Assembly: GCA_028285265.1 (NCBI GenBank)
Contig: JANQPX010000032.1
Coordinates: forward strand, 310,001-374,000
Length of the DNA: 64,000 nucleotides
DNA from: Geminicoccaceae bacterium
GTDB taxonomy: Bacteria > Pseudomonadota > Alphaproteobacteria > Geminicoccales > Geminicoccaceae
Direction: 5' to 3'
Shown here: positions 1 to 8,600 of the stretch, piece after piece
Numbering within the stretch: the stretch's first letter is position 1
Layout: the number at the start of each line of letters is the position of its first letter
Position numbers and translations under genes: made by a program
The notes under the pieces: model-generated
The model's database searches: none
What the model was told of the DNA's origin: nothing
The model's input: only the letters and a program-made list of their open reading frames with translations

Positions 1-8
1 AGCGTGCC

Positions 9-221
9 TTGGCAAAGAGGTCGCTGCAGAACGTCGCCCGACAAACGAAAGGACCGACACCGCTTAGCCGGCGATCACTGTTCTTTGTCGGCATCGGCGC
101 AGTCGCCGCAACACTCAGCGTGGGGGTGTATAAGGCGAATGTCGTGGAGGAACGCCTGACGACGGATCCAAGTGGTACACAATTTGTCTACCGCGATGGC
201 GTGATCACGCGCGTCAATTAA
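9..221 (+). CDS. Small Tat-signal-like protein upstream of GMC oxidoreductase (possibly 5'-partial)
   Basis: About 70 residues. A twin-arginine-like motif (SRRSLFF, about residues 20-26) is followed by a hydrophobic stretch to about residue 42, then a short polar tail. The frame stays open to the left edge of the window, so the TTG at 9 may not be the true start. The stop codon directly abuts the GTG start of the GMC oxidoreductase, so the two are almost certainly co-translated. Several membrane-associated GMC or flavin sugar dehydrogenases have a small Tat-signal subunit that carries the leaderless catalytic subunit across the membrane. That role fits here but is inference from context, because I do not recognise the family. 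Confidence 0.6.
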   Translation: MAKRSLQNVARQTKGPTPLSRRSLFFVGIGAVAATLSVGVYKANVVEERLTTDPSGTQFVYRDGVITRVN

Positions 222-1667
222 GTGATTTACGATTTTGATTTCCTGCGATCGGGGGCCATCCCTCCGATCGTAATCATCGGCTCTGGCCCTGCCGGCATCG
301 TCCTCGCAAAGACGCTTGCCGAAAGTGGTGTCTCTAGCCTCATTCTCGAAGCAGGCGGCTTGGAGTGGACGGATGACATCCAAGACAGCGCGCGCGGTAA
401 GGTTGTTGGGGACGAGTATTTCGATCTCGGCCTAAGCCATTTGAAATATTTCGGCGGCTCAGGCAACCATTGGACTGGGTTCTGCAACCTCCTGGATTCG
501 ATCGACTTCACGAAGCGTCATGACATCCAGGGCCATCCCGGTTGGCCTATTGAAAAGACAGATCTAGATCCATTTCGGACCGACGCGAACGCCATCCTCG
601 AGCTACAAGACCTTAGCTCGCTGGAACTGACGCCGCACCTTAAAGAGATCGAGTTTGGGAAAAGCCCGCCCGTTGTCTTCAGCGAAAAGTATTTCGAACT
701 CTTCGAGACATCATCTGACGCCAATGTCTGCCTACACTCGAACGTGATCGCACTTCACGCCGAGAATGGCAGGGTGCGGCGTCTCACCGTCGCAAACCTC
801 CATGGCGACACCCTTACGGTTGAGCCGCAAACTGTCGTATTGTGCATGGGCGGCATCGATAACTCGCGCCTCTTGTTATGGTCGAACGAGGTCTCGACCG
901 AGCCGGTCGTGCCCGACGCGTCGACCTTGGGCAAATACTGGCACGAGCATCCCCACAACGTGGCCGGCGACGTTACGCTCTTCGAGCCGATTGGCACGTT
1001 TTCATTTCCTTGGAACTATGTTTTCTATTCGCCGACTGAAAAGGCGATGCGTGAGTTCGGCATTTTGAACGCGACCGTGCGGGTTCATCTCGGGGCCGAT
1101 CTTCCGGAGACCTCGGAAAGCCGTTTGATGGCCATCGCCCGTCGCGTTGTTTGCGCCAACAGCCTACTGGCCGATGGTGTCGAGCGTGTTCGGGGCGACG
1201 GGATCGCTTGCTCAACGCCGATCGAGCTTGTGTGGGAGCAGGAGCCTCGCGTCGAGAACCGTGTCGCGCTCTCCCCGACGGAAAAGGATGCGGCCGGCGT
1301 GCCGCGGCCTGTTCTTTACTGGGAGAAGAGCCCGCTCGATTACCACACGGCCAAGGTCGCGCTCGAGCTGTTCGGGCGGTATATGGCCGAAAATGGCCTT
1401 GGATCCGTGCGTGCCTTCGATCACATCATCAGCGCGACGCGCCATCCGGTATCGGGCTGGATGGCCGGCAACCATCACATGGGCGGCACACGCATGGCTG
1501 GTCGGCCTAGCGAGGGGGTCGTCGACGCCGATCTTAAAATCTTTGGCATGGCCAACGCTTATGTCTTGGGATCGTCGGTGTTCCCAACAGGGGGACATGC
1601 CAACCCAACCTATACCATCGTGCAACTCGCACTTAGACTTGGGACACATCTCGCATCGCAGGCATAG
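222..1667 (+). CDS. GMC family oxidoreductase (FAD-dependent)
   Basis: A 481-residue flavoprotein of the glucose-methanol-choline family, which oxidises an alcohol or sugar hydroxyl with FAD. The dinucleotide-binding motif GSGPAG lies at about residues 20-25, ending in an acidic LEAGG strand. The C-terminal GMC domain shows NHHMGGTRM at about 435 and the His/Asn active-site segment TGGHANPTYT near 460. There is no signal peptide, so export, if any, would depend on the small Tat-type protein just upstream. The closest general type is the gluconate or fructose dehydrogenase large-subunit group. The substrate cannot be read from sequence. The start is the GTG that immediately follows the upstream stop codon. 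Confidence 0.85.
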   Translation: MIYDFDFLRSGAIPPIVIIGSGPAGIVLAKTLAESGVSSLILEAGGLEWTDDIQDSARGKVVGDEYFDLGLSHLKYFGGSGNHWTGFCNLLDSIDFTKRHDIQGHPGWPIEKTDLDPFRTDANAILELQDLSSLELTPHLKEIEFGKSPPVVFSEKYFELFETSSDANVCLHSNVIALHAENGRVRRLTVANLHGDTLTVEPQTVVLCMGGIDNSRLLLWSNEVSTEPVVPDASTLGKYWHEHPHNVAGDVTLFEPIGTFSFPWNYVFYSPTEKAMREFGILNATVRVHLGADLPETSESRLMAIARRVVCANSLLADGVERVRGDGIACSTPIELVWEQEPRVENRVALSPTEKDAAGVPRPVLYWEKSPLDYHTAKVALELFGRYMAENGLGSVRAFDHIISATRHPVSGWMAGNHHMGGTRMAGRPSEGVVDADLKIFGMANAYVLGSSVFPTGGHANPTYTIVQLALRLGTHLASQA

Positions 1668-2457
1668 TGTCGTATCGAGCGCCCTTCATTGGATCGCGTT
1701 GCAGCGTGCCTGGACATCACCATCGTAGGAGCCAGAGGCTCAGGCGGCTTTCGACACAAGGCAAAACGTGTCGATGACGCGATTTCACGGTCCCCAAAAT
1801 TCGAGCCGAGGTTTGGGTCTTACGGGATGAGGGAGATGATTGACATCCCCATCGCCATGCCAAGAACGTCCATGTCCACCTGCCGTGAGTCAGACGGGCA
1901 GACCGCAGATACGGCAACGCCCCGTTAACGACCGAGATCTAGCGGAGATGCCGGAGGAGCCCGGCGTCACCGTCGGTCGCTCAATACACGATCGTTGACG
2001 CCAGTGCTTTGGAGGCGGCGCTCGAAAGGCGTGTTCCAAATGTCCAAGGTTTGCGCGCTGAATCGGCATCTCGACGAAACTTAGGGCCGCATCGGCAGCC
2101 AATGGAGCGATCGTTTACGCGCCGCTTCCAATCCTGGGAATCAAGATGCTTCCTCCGATTCAAGCGACGATGAACGGCATCAACTGCAGGCGCATGATTT
2201 GGTGTGATCACGTTCAAGGCAACGCTTCAGATCCAACAGATGACGGGCCTCTCGTGCATCAAATTTTCGGTCTCGACCGATAGGGCAAGGGGCGCGATCC
2301 AGCGGAGGAAAAACCGTCGAGCAAAAATCTAACAGTACCGATAAGAGATTGCTCGTGGGATCAAGGACTTGCGCGACAAAAGCGCTTGCGCCAAGGTTTA
2401 ACAAACGGCCATCGGACCGGTGATTTATTTCTGGCCGAAATCGGGGAGATCGTAGTG
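1668..2457. other. Noncoding stretch between GMC oxidoreductase and amidase
   Basis: Roughly 790 bases with no convincing gene. The short open frames on both strands lack ribosome-binding sites and recognisable motifs. It probably holds the terminator of the GMC operon and the amidase promoter, but I could not place either with confidence. Confidence 0.5.
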
Positions 2458-3978
2458 ATGGCAATGGCGATGAGCAGGCGTTCTGCGCTCAAATGCTCGA
2501 TTGCCATGGCGGGGGTTTATGCGACAGGGCATATCTCAGCGCCTGGACTTGGTCATGCAGGTGAGCCCAGTGGTCCGCTTGGTTTGACGGCGACCGAAGC
2601 GATCGCAGCCCTTCGTGAGAAACGTTTTTCCGCAAGGGCCTTTGCCGAAGCCGTGTTGGCACGGAGTGCAGCACTTGACCGGTTGAATATCTTCATCAGT
2701 CAAGATGCAGACGCACTTCTCGCCGCTGCGGAGGCGACTGATAAAAGCCTCGCCGCCGGCGATGATACGATGCCGCTGCTCGGCCTGCCATTGGCTGTGA
2801 AGGACAATATCGATACCCGAGATCTGCCGACCACCGGCGGCACACCTGCGTTTCGAGATTGGACGCCGTCGATGAATGCGCCGGTCATGCAGGCTTTACT
2901 CGATGCTGGAGCGCTTCTGGCTGGCAAAACCAACATGCACGAGCTCGCGTTCGGCATCACCAGCAACAATGTGGCTTTCGGCGCTGTTGGCAATCCTCAT
3001 AATCCGACGCTCATTCCGGGCGGGTCGAGTGGCGGAACGGCAGCAGCCGTGGCGGCGCGAATCGTGCCCGCCGGACTGGGCACGGACACTGGCGGGTCTT
3101 GCCGCATCCCAGCCGCTCTGTGCGGCTGTGTCGGATTTCGCCCAACCCATGGACGCTACAGCCAAGTCGGTACAATTCCGATCTCGCACACCCGCGACAC
3201 CATTGGTCCCATAGCCCGATCTGTTGCGGATATTCGGCTCCTTGATGCAATTTGTGCCGGTGAAGCGCTTTCAGCAGATGAAAAACCGATTGGGGAAATC
3301 CGTATCGGTGTTCCGGCCACTTACTTTTATGAGAATCTTGATTACGAGCTCGAGATTGTCGTGGCCAAAGCCTTGGAACGGTTTCGAGCTGAAGGTGTTC
3401 AGCTGATTGATGTCGATGTCGAGGACATACAGACGTTCAATGAGTCCATAAGTTTCCCCATCGCTCTATTTGAAGTCCTGCGCGAACTCGGGGCCTATCT
3501 GTACGGACATGGACAACATCTTTCGGTGCCCGATTTGGTCGCGGAGGTCGCCGGCGCCGATGTGAAAGGATTGCTCACCTCATTGATGGGCGACAATGCC
3601 GTGCCGGCCGGCCTCTACCGAGACGTCATCGCGAAGGGAAGGCCCGCCTTGCAGCGGGCCTATGCCAACTATTTTAACGATCATCAGCTTGATGCACTGG
3701 TCGTGCCAACGACACCGCTGCCAGCAAGGCCGATTGGCGAGGACGAAACGGTCGAGCTCAATGGCGAGAAAGTCTCGACCTTTATGACCTATATTCGCAA
3801 TACCGATCCCCCCAGCAATGCCGGACTACCTTGCCTTTCGGTGCCAGCCGGATTGACGGCTTCCGGCCTTCCTGTTGGCGTCGAGTTCGTTGGCCCATCA
3901 GGCGGGGATGCAGCCGTGATGGCAATCGGCAGTCTGTTCGAAGCGATCGTGGGTGCCTCGCCAGCGCCTGAGCTTTGA
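2458..3978 (+). CDS. Amidase (amidase signature family), Tat-exported
   Basis: A 506-residue amidase-signature hydrolase that cleaves a carboxamide. The Ser-cisSer-Lys triad is visible as Lys115 (LAVKDNID), Ser190 (GGSSGGT) and Ser214 ([11 protein letters not shown]), with the usual 24-residue spacing between the two serines. The N-terminus has a twin-arginine motif (SRRSALK) and a hydrophobic segment to about residue 30, so it is probably exported folded. The open frame extends to a TTG at 2386, but the ATG at 2458 has a GGGGAG ribosome-binding site 8-10 bases upstream and puts the Tat motif at the N-terminus. It is followed with overlap by an esterase. The substrate is unknown. Confidence 0.85.
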   Translation: MAMAMSRRSALKCSIAMAGVYATGHISAPGLGHAGEPSGPLGLTATEAIAALREKRFSARAFAEAVLARSAALDRLNIFISQDADALLAAAEATDKSLAAGDDTMPLLGLPLAVKDNIDTRDLPTTGGTPAFRDWTPSMNAPVMQALLDAGALLAGKTNMHELAFGITSNNVAFGAVGNPHNPTLIPGGSSGGTAAAVAARIVPAGLGTDTGGSCRIPAALCGCVGFRPTHGRYSQVGTIPISHTRDTIGPIARSVADIRLLDAICAGEALSADEKPIGEIRIGVPATYFYENLDYELEIVVAKALERFRAEGVQLIDVDVEDIQTFNESISFPIALFEVLRELGAYLYGHGQHLSVPDLVAEVAGADVKGLLTSLMGDNAVPAGLYRDVIAKGRPALQRAYANYFNDHQLDALVVPTTPLPARPIGEDETVELNGEKVSTFMTYIRNTDPPSNAGLPCLSVPAGLTASGLPVGVEFVGPSGGDAAVMAIGSLFEAIVGASPAPEL

Positions 3979-4940
3979 TGGGAGGGATGATGAGCAACCA
4001 GGGTGAGACGATCTATGTTGAAGAGGAGACGGCCCGCATTCTAAGCGAGCTCCAAGATGCAAAACCATTCGATCGGTCGACCCTATCCGCCGTCGAGGCG
4101 CGCGCCCAGATGGCCGAAGGTAGCAAGATCTGGAACGACCCTCTTCCCGATATGGCGGAAGCCCGGGACTTTATGATCGATGGCCGGCATGGCCCGATTC
4201 ATACACGTCTGTTGAAGCCGATGGATGTCGATGGCAACGGATGTATTCTCTACTTTCATGGCGGTGGTTTCGTCCTTGGCTCTCTCGAAACGCATCATCG
4301 TCTCATGCGCTGCCTGGCCGTGGAGAGCCGAGCGACAGTGATCGCGATTGATTATCGATTGGCGCCCGAACACCCCTTTCCTGCCCCCCTTGAAGATTGC
4401 ATTGCTGCCGTGCAATGGCTGCAAGATAAGGCGACGGCAATTGATCTTGATCCGGAGCGCTTGGTCCTTTCAGGCGATTCAGCTGGGGCCAATCTGGCGC
4501 TCGCCACGCTGCTCCATCTACGCGATGCAGGTGCCCCCCTGCCATCTGGCGGCGCTCTCTTTTATGGTTGTTATTGGTCGCGGCTGGGGACCGACTCACA
4601 TCAGAAATATGGCGGCGGTCGTTATCGTCTAAGTAGCAAGGAGATGGGCTGGTTTTGGCATCACTATCTCGGCGCTCATGGCCGCGGCGATGTCTATGCA
4701 GAACCGATGCACGCCGATCTCACCGGTCTTCCTCCTCTGTTCCTGAACTATGGCGAGGTCGATCCCCTCGCGGACGACACCCGTGAATTGGCGGCCCGTC
4801 TCGACCGTGCTGGGGTTGTTCATGAATGCAGAAGCTATCCCGGTCTTGTGCATGGCTTTTTGCAAATGACCAACCGGGTCGAACCTGCAACCACTGCTAT
4901 GATGGATGCCGGTAGGGCCATCCGGGATATGCTCCGCTGA
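3978..4940 (+). CDS. Alpha/beta hydrolase, HSL (hormone-sensitive lipase) family
   Basis: About 320 residues, a bacterial HSL-type carboxylesterase. The oxyanion-hole motif HGGG occurs in ILYFHGGGFVLG, the nucleophile elbow is GDSAG, and the acid and histidine lie in GEVDPLADD and GLVHGF, giving a complete Ser-Asp-His triad. The ATG at 3978 overlaps the amidase stop codon (TGATG). An ATG at 3990, just after GGGAGGG, is the alternative start. Co-translation with an exported amidase and an EamA permease suggests one catabolic unit acting on an ester or amide compound, but the compound is not evident. Confidence 0.85.
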   Translation: MGGMMSNQGETIYVEEETARILSELQDAKPFDRSTLSAVEARAQMAEGSKIWNDPLPDMAEARDFMIDGRHGPIHTRLLKPMDVDGNGCILYFHGGGFVLGSLETHHRLMRCLAVESRATVIAIDYRLAPEHPFPAPLEDCIAAVQWLQDKATAIDLDPERLVLSGDSAGANLALATLLHLRDAGAPLPSGGALFYGCYWSRLGTDSHQKYGGGRYRLSSKEMGWFWHHYLGAHGRGDVYAEPMHADLTGLPPLFLNYGEVDPLADDTRELAARLDRAGVVHECRSYPGLVHGFLQMTNRVEPATTAMMDAGRAIRDMLR

Positions 4941-5008
4941 GCAAGCCCGCCTCTGCTGAAACTGCGATCGCAGCAAGGCGTCAACGTCGCTCGTCGGTCG
5001 AAAGCGGT

Positions 5009-5893
5009 ATGCTGATGATGGCGGGAGGCGTGATCATCATTCCTGGCATTGATGCGATCGCCAAATATCTCTCCGACTCGCTCGCACCAGGTCAGATTGC
5101 CGGAAGTCGTTTTCTTTTTCAGCTCGCTTTCCTCCTGCCGATCGTCCTGGTCGTCGGCCGCCCACTCCTATCGCGCCATATCGGCCTGAACGCTCTTCGC
5201 GGCGCTCTGATTGGTGGCGCAACGCTCTTCTTCTTTTGGGGTTTGAATTATCTTCCCCTTGCCGACACGATCGCCATTTTCTTTGTCGAGCCGCTGATTC
5301 TCACATTGATCGCTGCCGTGTTTCTAGGCGAGCAGGTCGGCTGGCGGCGGCTTTCCGCGATCATCGTCGGCTTCGTCGGTGCACTTCTTGTCATACAGCC
5401 TAGTTTCCAGGTCGTCGGCGCGCCCGCCTTCCTACCACTTGGCGCTGCGTGTTGCTTTGCGATCTATTTGGCACTGACCCGTCGCGTTGCGGTCGCCGAA
5501 GACGTTCTGACGATGCAGCTTTGGGCCGGCATCTTCGGTCTCTTGACGTTAGGCGTGGCACTTGGTGTGGGTGAATTCCTGTCGATTTCCGTCCTCGATC
5601 CGAGCTGGCCAACCCCACAAGAGTGGATCCTGCTCGCCGCTCTCGGTGCGATTGCAACCTCCGGCCATCTCTTGATCGTCGCCGCCTTCCGGCGCGCGCC
5701 TCCCAGTATCCTGGCGCCGTTTCAGTACCTCGAAATTTTAGGTGCAACGATCTTGGGCTTGCTCATCTTCGATGACTTTCCAAGCCCTACCACGTGGCTC
5801 GGCATCATCATCATCGTCCTCTCCGGCCTATATGTCTTCCATCGCGAACGTCGCCTCGCACGCGGTACCACACCGCGAATAGACCAGCCTTAA
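5009..5893 (+). CDS. DMT superfamily permease, EamA family
   Basis: A 294-residue inner-membrane transporter with about ten hydrophobic segments and the internal duplication typical of EamA proteins. Characteristic pieces include the loop before a PLADTIAIFF helix in the first half and FQYLEILGATILGLLIF in the second. The C-terminus is basic and short. It follows the esterase by about 68 bases in the same direction, so it may export or import a small metabolite of that pathway. The frame is open back to the esterase stop, but 5009 is the first conventional start codon. Confidence 0.8.
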   Translation: MLMMAGGVIIIPGIDAIAKYLSDSLAPGQIAGSRFLFQLAFLLPIVLVVGRPLLSRHIGLNALRGALIGGATLFFFWGLNYLPLADTIAIFFVEPLILTLIAAVFLGEQVGWRRLSAIIVGFVGALLVIQPSFQVVGAPAFLPLGAACCFAIYLALTRRVAVAEDVLTMQLWAGIFGLLTLGVALGVGEFLSISVLDPSWPTPQEWILLAALGAIATSGHLLIVAAFRRAPPSILAPFQYLEILGATILGLLIFDDFPSPTTWLGIIIIVLSGLYVFHRERRLARGTTPRIDQP

Positions 5894-5957
5894 AATCACG
5901 ATTACAGTTCGAACACTGACGCCATGTCGGGAACAACCACGATCGATGGGGAATGTC

Positions 5958-6245
5958 ATGACCAGCAAGGCCGTGCCGACCGTACAGATCGATAATGATC
6001 GCGTACGGGTGACAGAATGGCATTTTGCCAAAGGAGCCGCGACCGGTTTTCACCGTCATGAATACGACTACGTCGTCGTTCCGGGAACGACTGGCAAACT
6101 CAAAATCGTCGGTCCAGACGGTCATGAGAGCTTTGCCGAGCTGACGGCTGGTCAGTCCTATACACGCGAAGCCGGCGTCGAGCATGACGTCATCAATGCC
6201 CATGATGGCGACTTTGTTTTTGTCGAGATTGAACTCAAACCCTGA
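5958..6245 (+). CDS. Small cupin-domain protein
   Basis: About 95 residues forming a single cupin barrel. The first cupin motif is seen as GFHRHEYDYVVV, with candidate metal ligands His, His and Glu-equivalent Asp/Tyr positions, and the second as GVEHDVINAHDGDF. No other domain is present, so it is either a small dioxygenase or isomerase-like enzyme or a ligand sensor. The ATG at 5958 has GGGGAA upstream and is preferred to the ATG at 5946. It lies 52-64 bases after the EamA permease on the same strand and may belong to the same transcript. Confidence 0.7.
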   Translation: MTSKAVPTVQIDNDRVRVTEWHFAKGAATGFHRHEYDYVVVPGTTGKLKIVGPDGHESFAELTAGQSYTREAGVEHDVINAHDGDFVFVEIELKP

Positions 6246-6444
6246 AGAGAAGCTAGTCCGGGTTGCCTTTTGTAGCCTGCGATCATGCCAGCGAAGCCAT
6301 CACTCAGCTTAAGCCCGTTGGGTGCGCTATCGTACCTCTTTGGACGGTCGACCAGGACGATCAATGCGACACCAACGGCTATTGCCTCTTGGCAGTGGCT
6401 AGAGCTTTCCCCTAGAGTTTCCCGATAAATTTTGGGAGAGCTGG

Positions 6445-6981
6445 ATGTCGCGGAATCATGCGCCGGTCAAACATCGTCGTCGCCTCGGAGCGACTGTGGT
6501 CAACGCGCCGGTTGTCGCCTTGGCCATATTCCTTTCAGCTTGCGGCGGTCCGAAGCTTCCTGATGCTGAGGCGCCCGACATTTCCCTTGCCGGCCTCAGT
6601 TTCACGGAAGCTGGTTTGTTCGAACAAGCCTTCACGCTGCAGTTACGGTTTAAGAACCCCAACGAGTTCGACATTCCTGTCGAGGCGCTCAATTTTGCGC
6701 TTGCTGTTAACGATGCCCCGTTTGCCGAAGGACTGAGCAATCAGGACTTCACGCTACCGGCATCGGCGGAGATCATCGTTCCGGTGGAAGTCTCGATTGC
6801 GACCAATGATTTGATCGAGCGGGTAACTGCCATCGGAACTGGCCGGCGTCTCTCCTATGAACTCTCAGGAACCGCTGACATCGATTCCTGGTTCAGTGCG
6901 CCAGTCCCCTTCAGTCGCTCCGGAAAGCTCGCGCTGCCCGATCTACCTGGACTTACCGGCTCGAACCCGCCAACGGGCTAG
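6445..6981 (+). CDS. LEA14-like (WHy domain) lipoprotein
   Basis: A 178-residue predicted lipoprotein. A basic N-terminus and hydrophobic stretch lead to a lipobox ending in LSAC at about residues 31-34. The rest is a beta-rich LEA type 2 (WHy) domain, with the typical strand pattern of LQLRFKNPNEFDIPVEAL followed by a PVEVSIATNDL segment. Members are associated with stress or desiccation and with the cell envelope, but no specific reaction is known. A GGGAGAG ribosome-binding site precedes the ATG. It appears to be transcribed alone. Confidence 0.7.
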   Translation: MSRNHAPVKHRRRLGATVVNAPVVALAIFLSACGGPKLPDAEAPDISLAGLSFTEAGLFEQAFTLQLRFKNPNEFDIPVEALNFALAVNDAPFAEGLSNQDFTLPASAEIIVPVEVSIATNDLIERVTAIGTGRRLSYELSGTADIDSWFSAPVPFSRSGKLALPDLPGLTGSNPPTG

Positions 6982-7204
6982 TTCCGCTGACTATGTTGGG
7001 AGGCTGCAGGTGTCACCAGGCAGTCGTCCGTCAAGCTCTTTCAGCACCGCTCGATGCCCACATCGCCCTCATCTGTCCGACACCCAACAGAGCGGCAGGA
7101 GCTTCACGCATTCTTAAGGTTTGATCGCTACACACTGTATGCTAGCGCGATGGGTCGAAGTTTTGCCCTGTACAAATTTCGCGATCTGCGAAAGGGATAT
7201 CAGC

Positions 7205-7642
7205 TTGCTCCGACGGAATTTTCTATGCGCGTTGACAGCGTTGAGCCTTGGACTTTCTGCAACAAAGTCGATGGGAGCACCGCTAAGCGCGACCCGACCA
7301 CAGGCAAGAGATAAACGAGCGTTTCTCCTCGCTAGTCGTCTGCTGGATGCCCATCCATCTCGGAAAAGTCTTGCGGCCATCGGCCACGCTTTCATTGACG
7401 AGCCGATGGAAAGCGATCTCGATTGCCCGACATGCCTGACAGATGCGGTCGAGGCGTTGCTTGACCGTCTCGACTGGCATCATGAAGATCTCTTGAGAAT
7501 GAAACCTGCGCTCATTCGTGCTGGGATTAAGAGAAAAGCTGTCGGGGACTTTGAACGTGGCCGGATCGTCCATGTGAATGGCTGGTTGCTGGGCGAAACT
7601 GAAGTGCGGCTTTGCACCGTCGCAGCATTACATGTGACCTAA
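7205..7642 (+). CDS. Small exported protein of unknown function
   Basis: About 145 residues. I chose the TTG at 7205 because AAAGGGA lies about eight bases upstream and because it yields a clean signal peptide (LLRRNFLCALTALSLGLSA). The open frame itself runs upstream to 7121. The mature part is acidic in the middle, with two cysteines in DCPTC. It ends in a conserved-looking block (FERGRIVHVNGWLLGETEVR, then Leu-Cys) that I recall from short Tat- or Sec-exported proteins without assigned function. It ends two bases before the convergent membrane protein gene. Confidence 0.6.
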   Translation: MLRRNFLCALTALSLGLSATKSMGAPLSATRPQARDKRAFLLASRLLDAHPSRKSLAAIGHAFIDEPMESDLDCPTCLTDAVEALLDRLDWHHEDLLRMKPALIRAGIKRKAVGDFERGRIVHVNGWLLGETEVRLCTVAALHVT

Positions 7643-7643
7643 C

Positions 7644-8471
7644 CTAACGCTCAGAAGGCGGAAGCGGCTTGATGTCTGGCGCCGTCGTTTGCTTGCGTTC
7701 GGGGATGTTCGCATCAACCGTCCGCACCTCTTGATCCGACACGCGTCGTTTAAAGCGTAGGCGCGACATACGTCGAACCACCCTTCGTCGCGGCCCAATC
7801 ACCCAACGTCGAAGGCGCATTTTCATGCGTCGCCACCAGACATCGAACCGATATTGCACAGGTTCTGGCGTTCGCCACCAGATCATATCGATCAGCCCGT
7901 CCACAGTCTTGTTCACCAGCGGGCCAAGTCCCAAACGCTCAAAAACGAAGAGTGCCATTCTCGCAAACTGACGCCTTAAAAACAGAATGGTCGCAAGGGG
8001 CAGACCTCCAACCCATGGCACGACGAACGTGACGCCAAAGAGTGCTGCGATCAGAAAGCCGCTCAAGATGAATAAAGCGAGCGTCAAGGCAATGGCGGGC
8101 AGAAGGGTCGCTGCCTTGAACCAAAACGCCTGTCGCCGCCAGCGCACCCAAATGCGCAGCAAGCGAAAGCGGATCCAGCGTTTCGCATGGAGAATCGTAA
8201 AATGTAACCAGTACCGTTGTCGCCGCGTCAGCAAAAGGGGAAGAAACCAGGCCGTGAACGCCTTGTTGACCAGTCGCAAAAGTGCCTTTGCGGTGAGCAC
8301 CAAGGATTGAACCAAGGCTTGGAGTACATTTTTTTTGGTCAGCAGTGCCTGGACCTTCAAAAAAAGAAGGGATCCCTTTTTCCAGAGCAAAAGCACAATT
8401 GGCGTTAAGATGCTGTCAGCAAAAAAGAAAGTCAAAAGCGCTACGACGATCATTAACAGCAATGATGTCAT
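7644..8471 (-). CDS. Basic multi-spanning membrane protein of unknown function
   Basis: About 276 residues with an N-terminal hydrophobic segment (LLLMIVVALLTFFFADSIL), a second pair of hydrophobic helices around residues 125-165, and a long arginine-rich C-terminal region (repeated WWRR, RRRVVRR, RFKRR). The ATG at 8471 is chosen over the upstream 8567 because GGAAAGGAGAG precedes it. The basic tail suggests contact with nucleic acid, phospholipid or ribosome, but this is inference and I do not recognise the family. It is divergent from the FtsH gene and shares about 130 bases of promoter region with it. Confidence 0.65.
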   Translation of the reverse strand: MTSLLLMIVVALLTFFFADSILTPIVLLLWKKGSLLFLKVQALLTKKNVLQALVQSLVLTAKALLRLVNKAFTAWFLPLLLTRRQRYWLHFTILHAKRWIRFRLLRIWVRWRRQAFWFKAATLLPAIALTLALFILSGFLIAALFGVTFVVPWVGGLPLATILFLRRQFARMALFVFERLGLGPLVNKTVDGLIDMIWWRTPEPVQYRFDVWWRRMKMRLRRWVIGPRRRVVRRMSRLRFKRRVSDQEVRTVDANIPERKQTTAPDIKPLPPSER

Positions 8472-8600
8472 TCGCTTGTGCTCTCCTTTCCTGCGCGCCA
8501 ACCTTGGATCTGGGCGTATCGCTGCCCCTTTGTGCTCTATTTTAGGGATGTTGATGTGAACATCCATTGAACGAATGTAAGTCTGAGGTGGGAGACAGTG

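Noticed and set aside
1147..1728. A 193-codon plus-strand frame overlapping the GMC gene
   Set aside because: It is a shifted reading of the GMC C-terminal region, which has clear catalytic motifs in the other frame.
1890..2217. Possible transposase remnant in minus-strand frames
   Set aside because: A few segments vaguely recall IS5-type sequence, but no motif could be followed for more than a few residues, so I make no claim.
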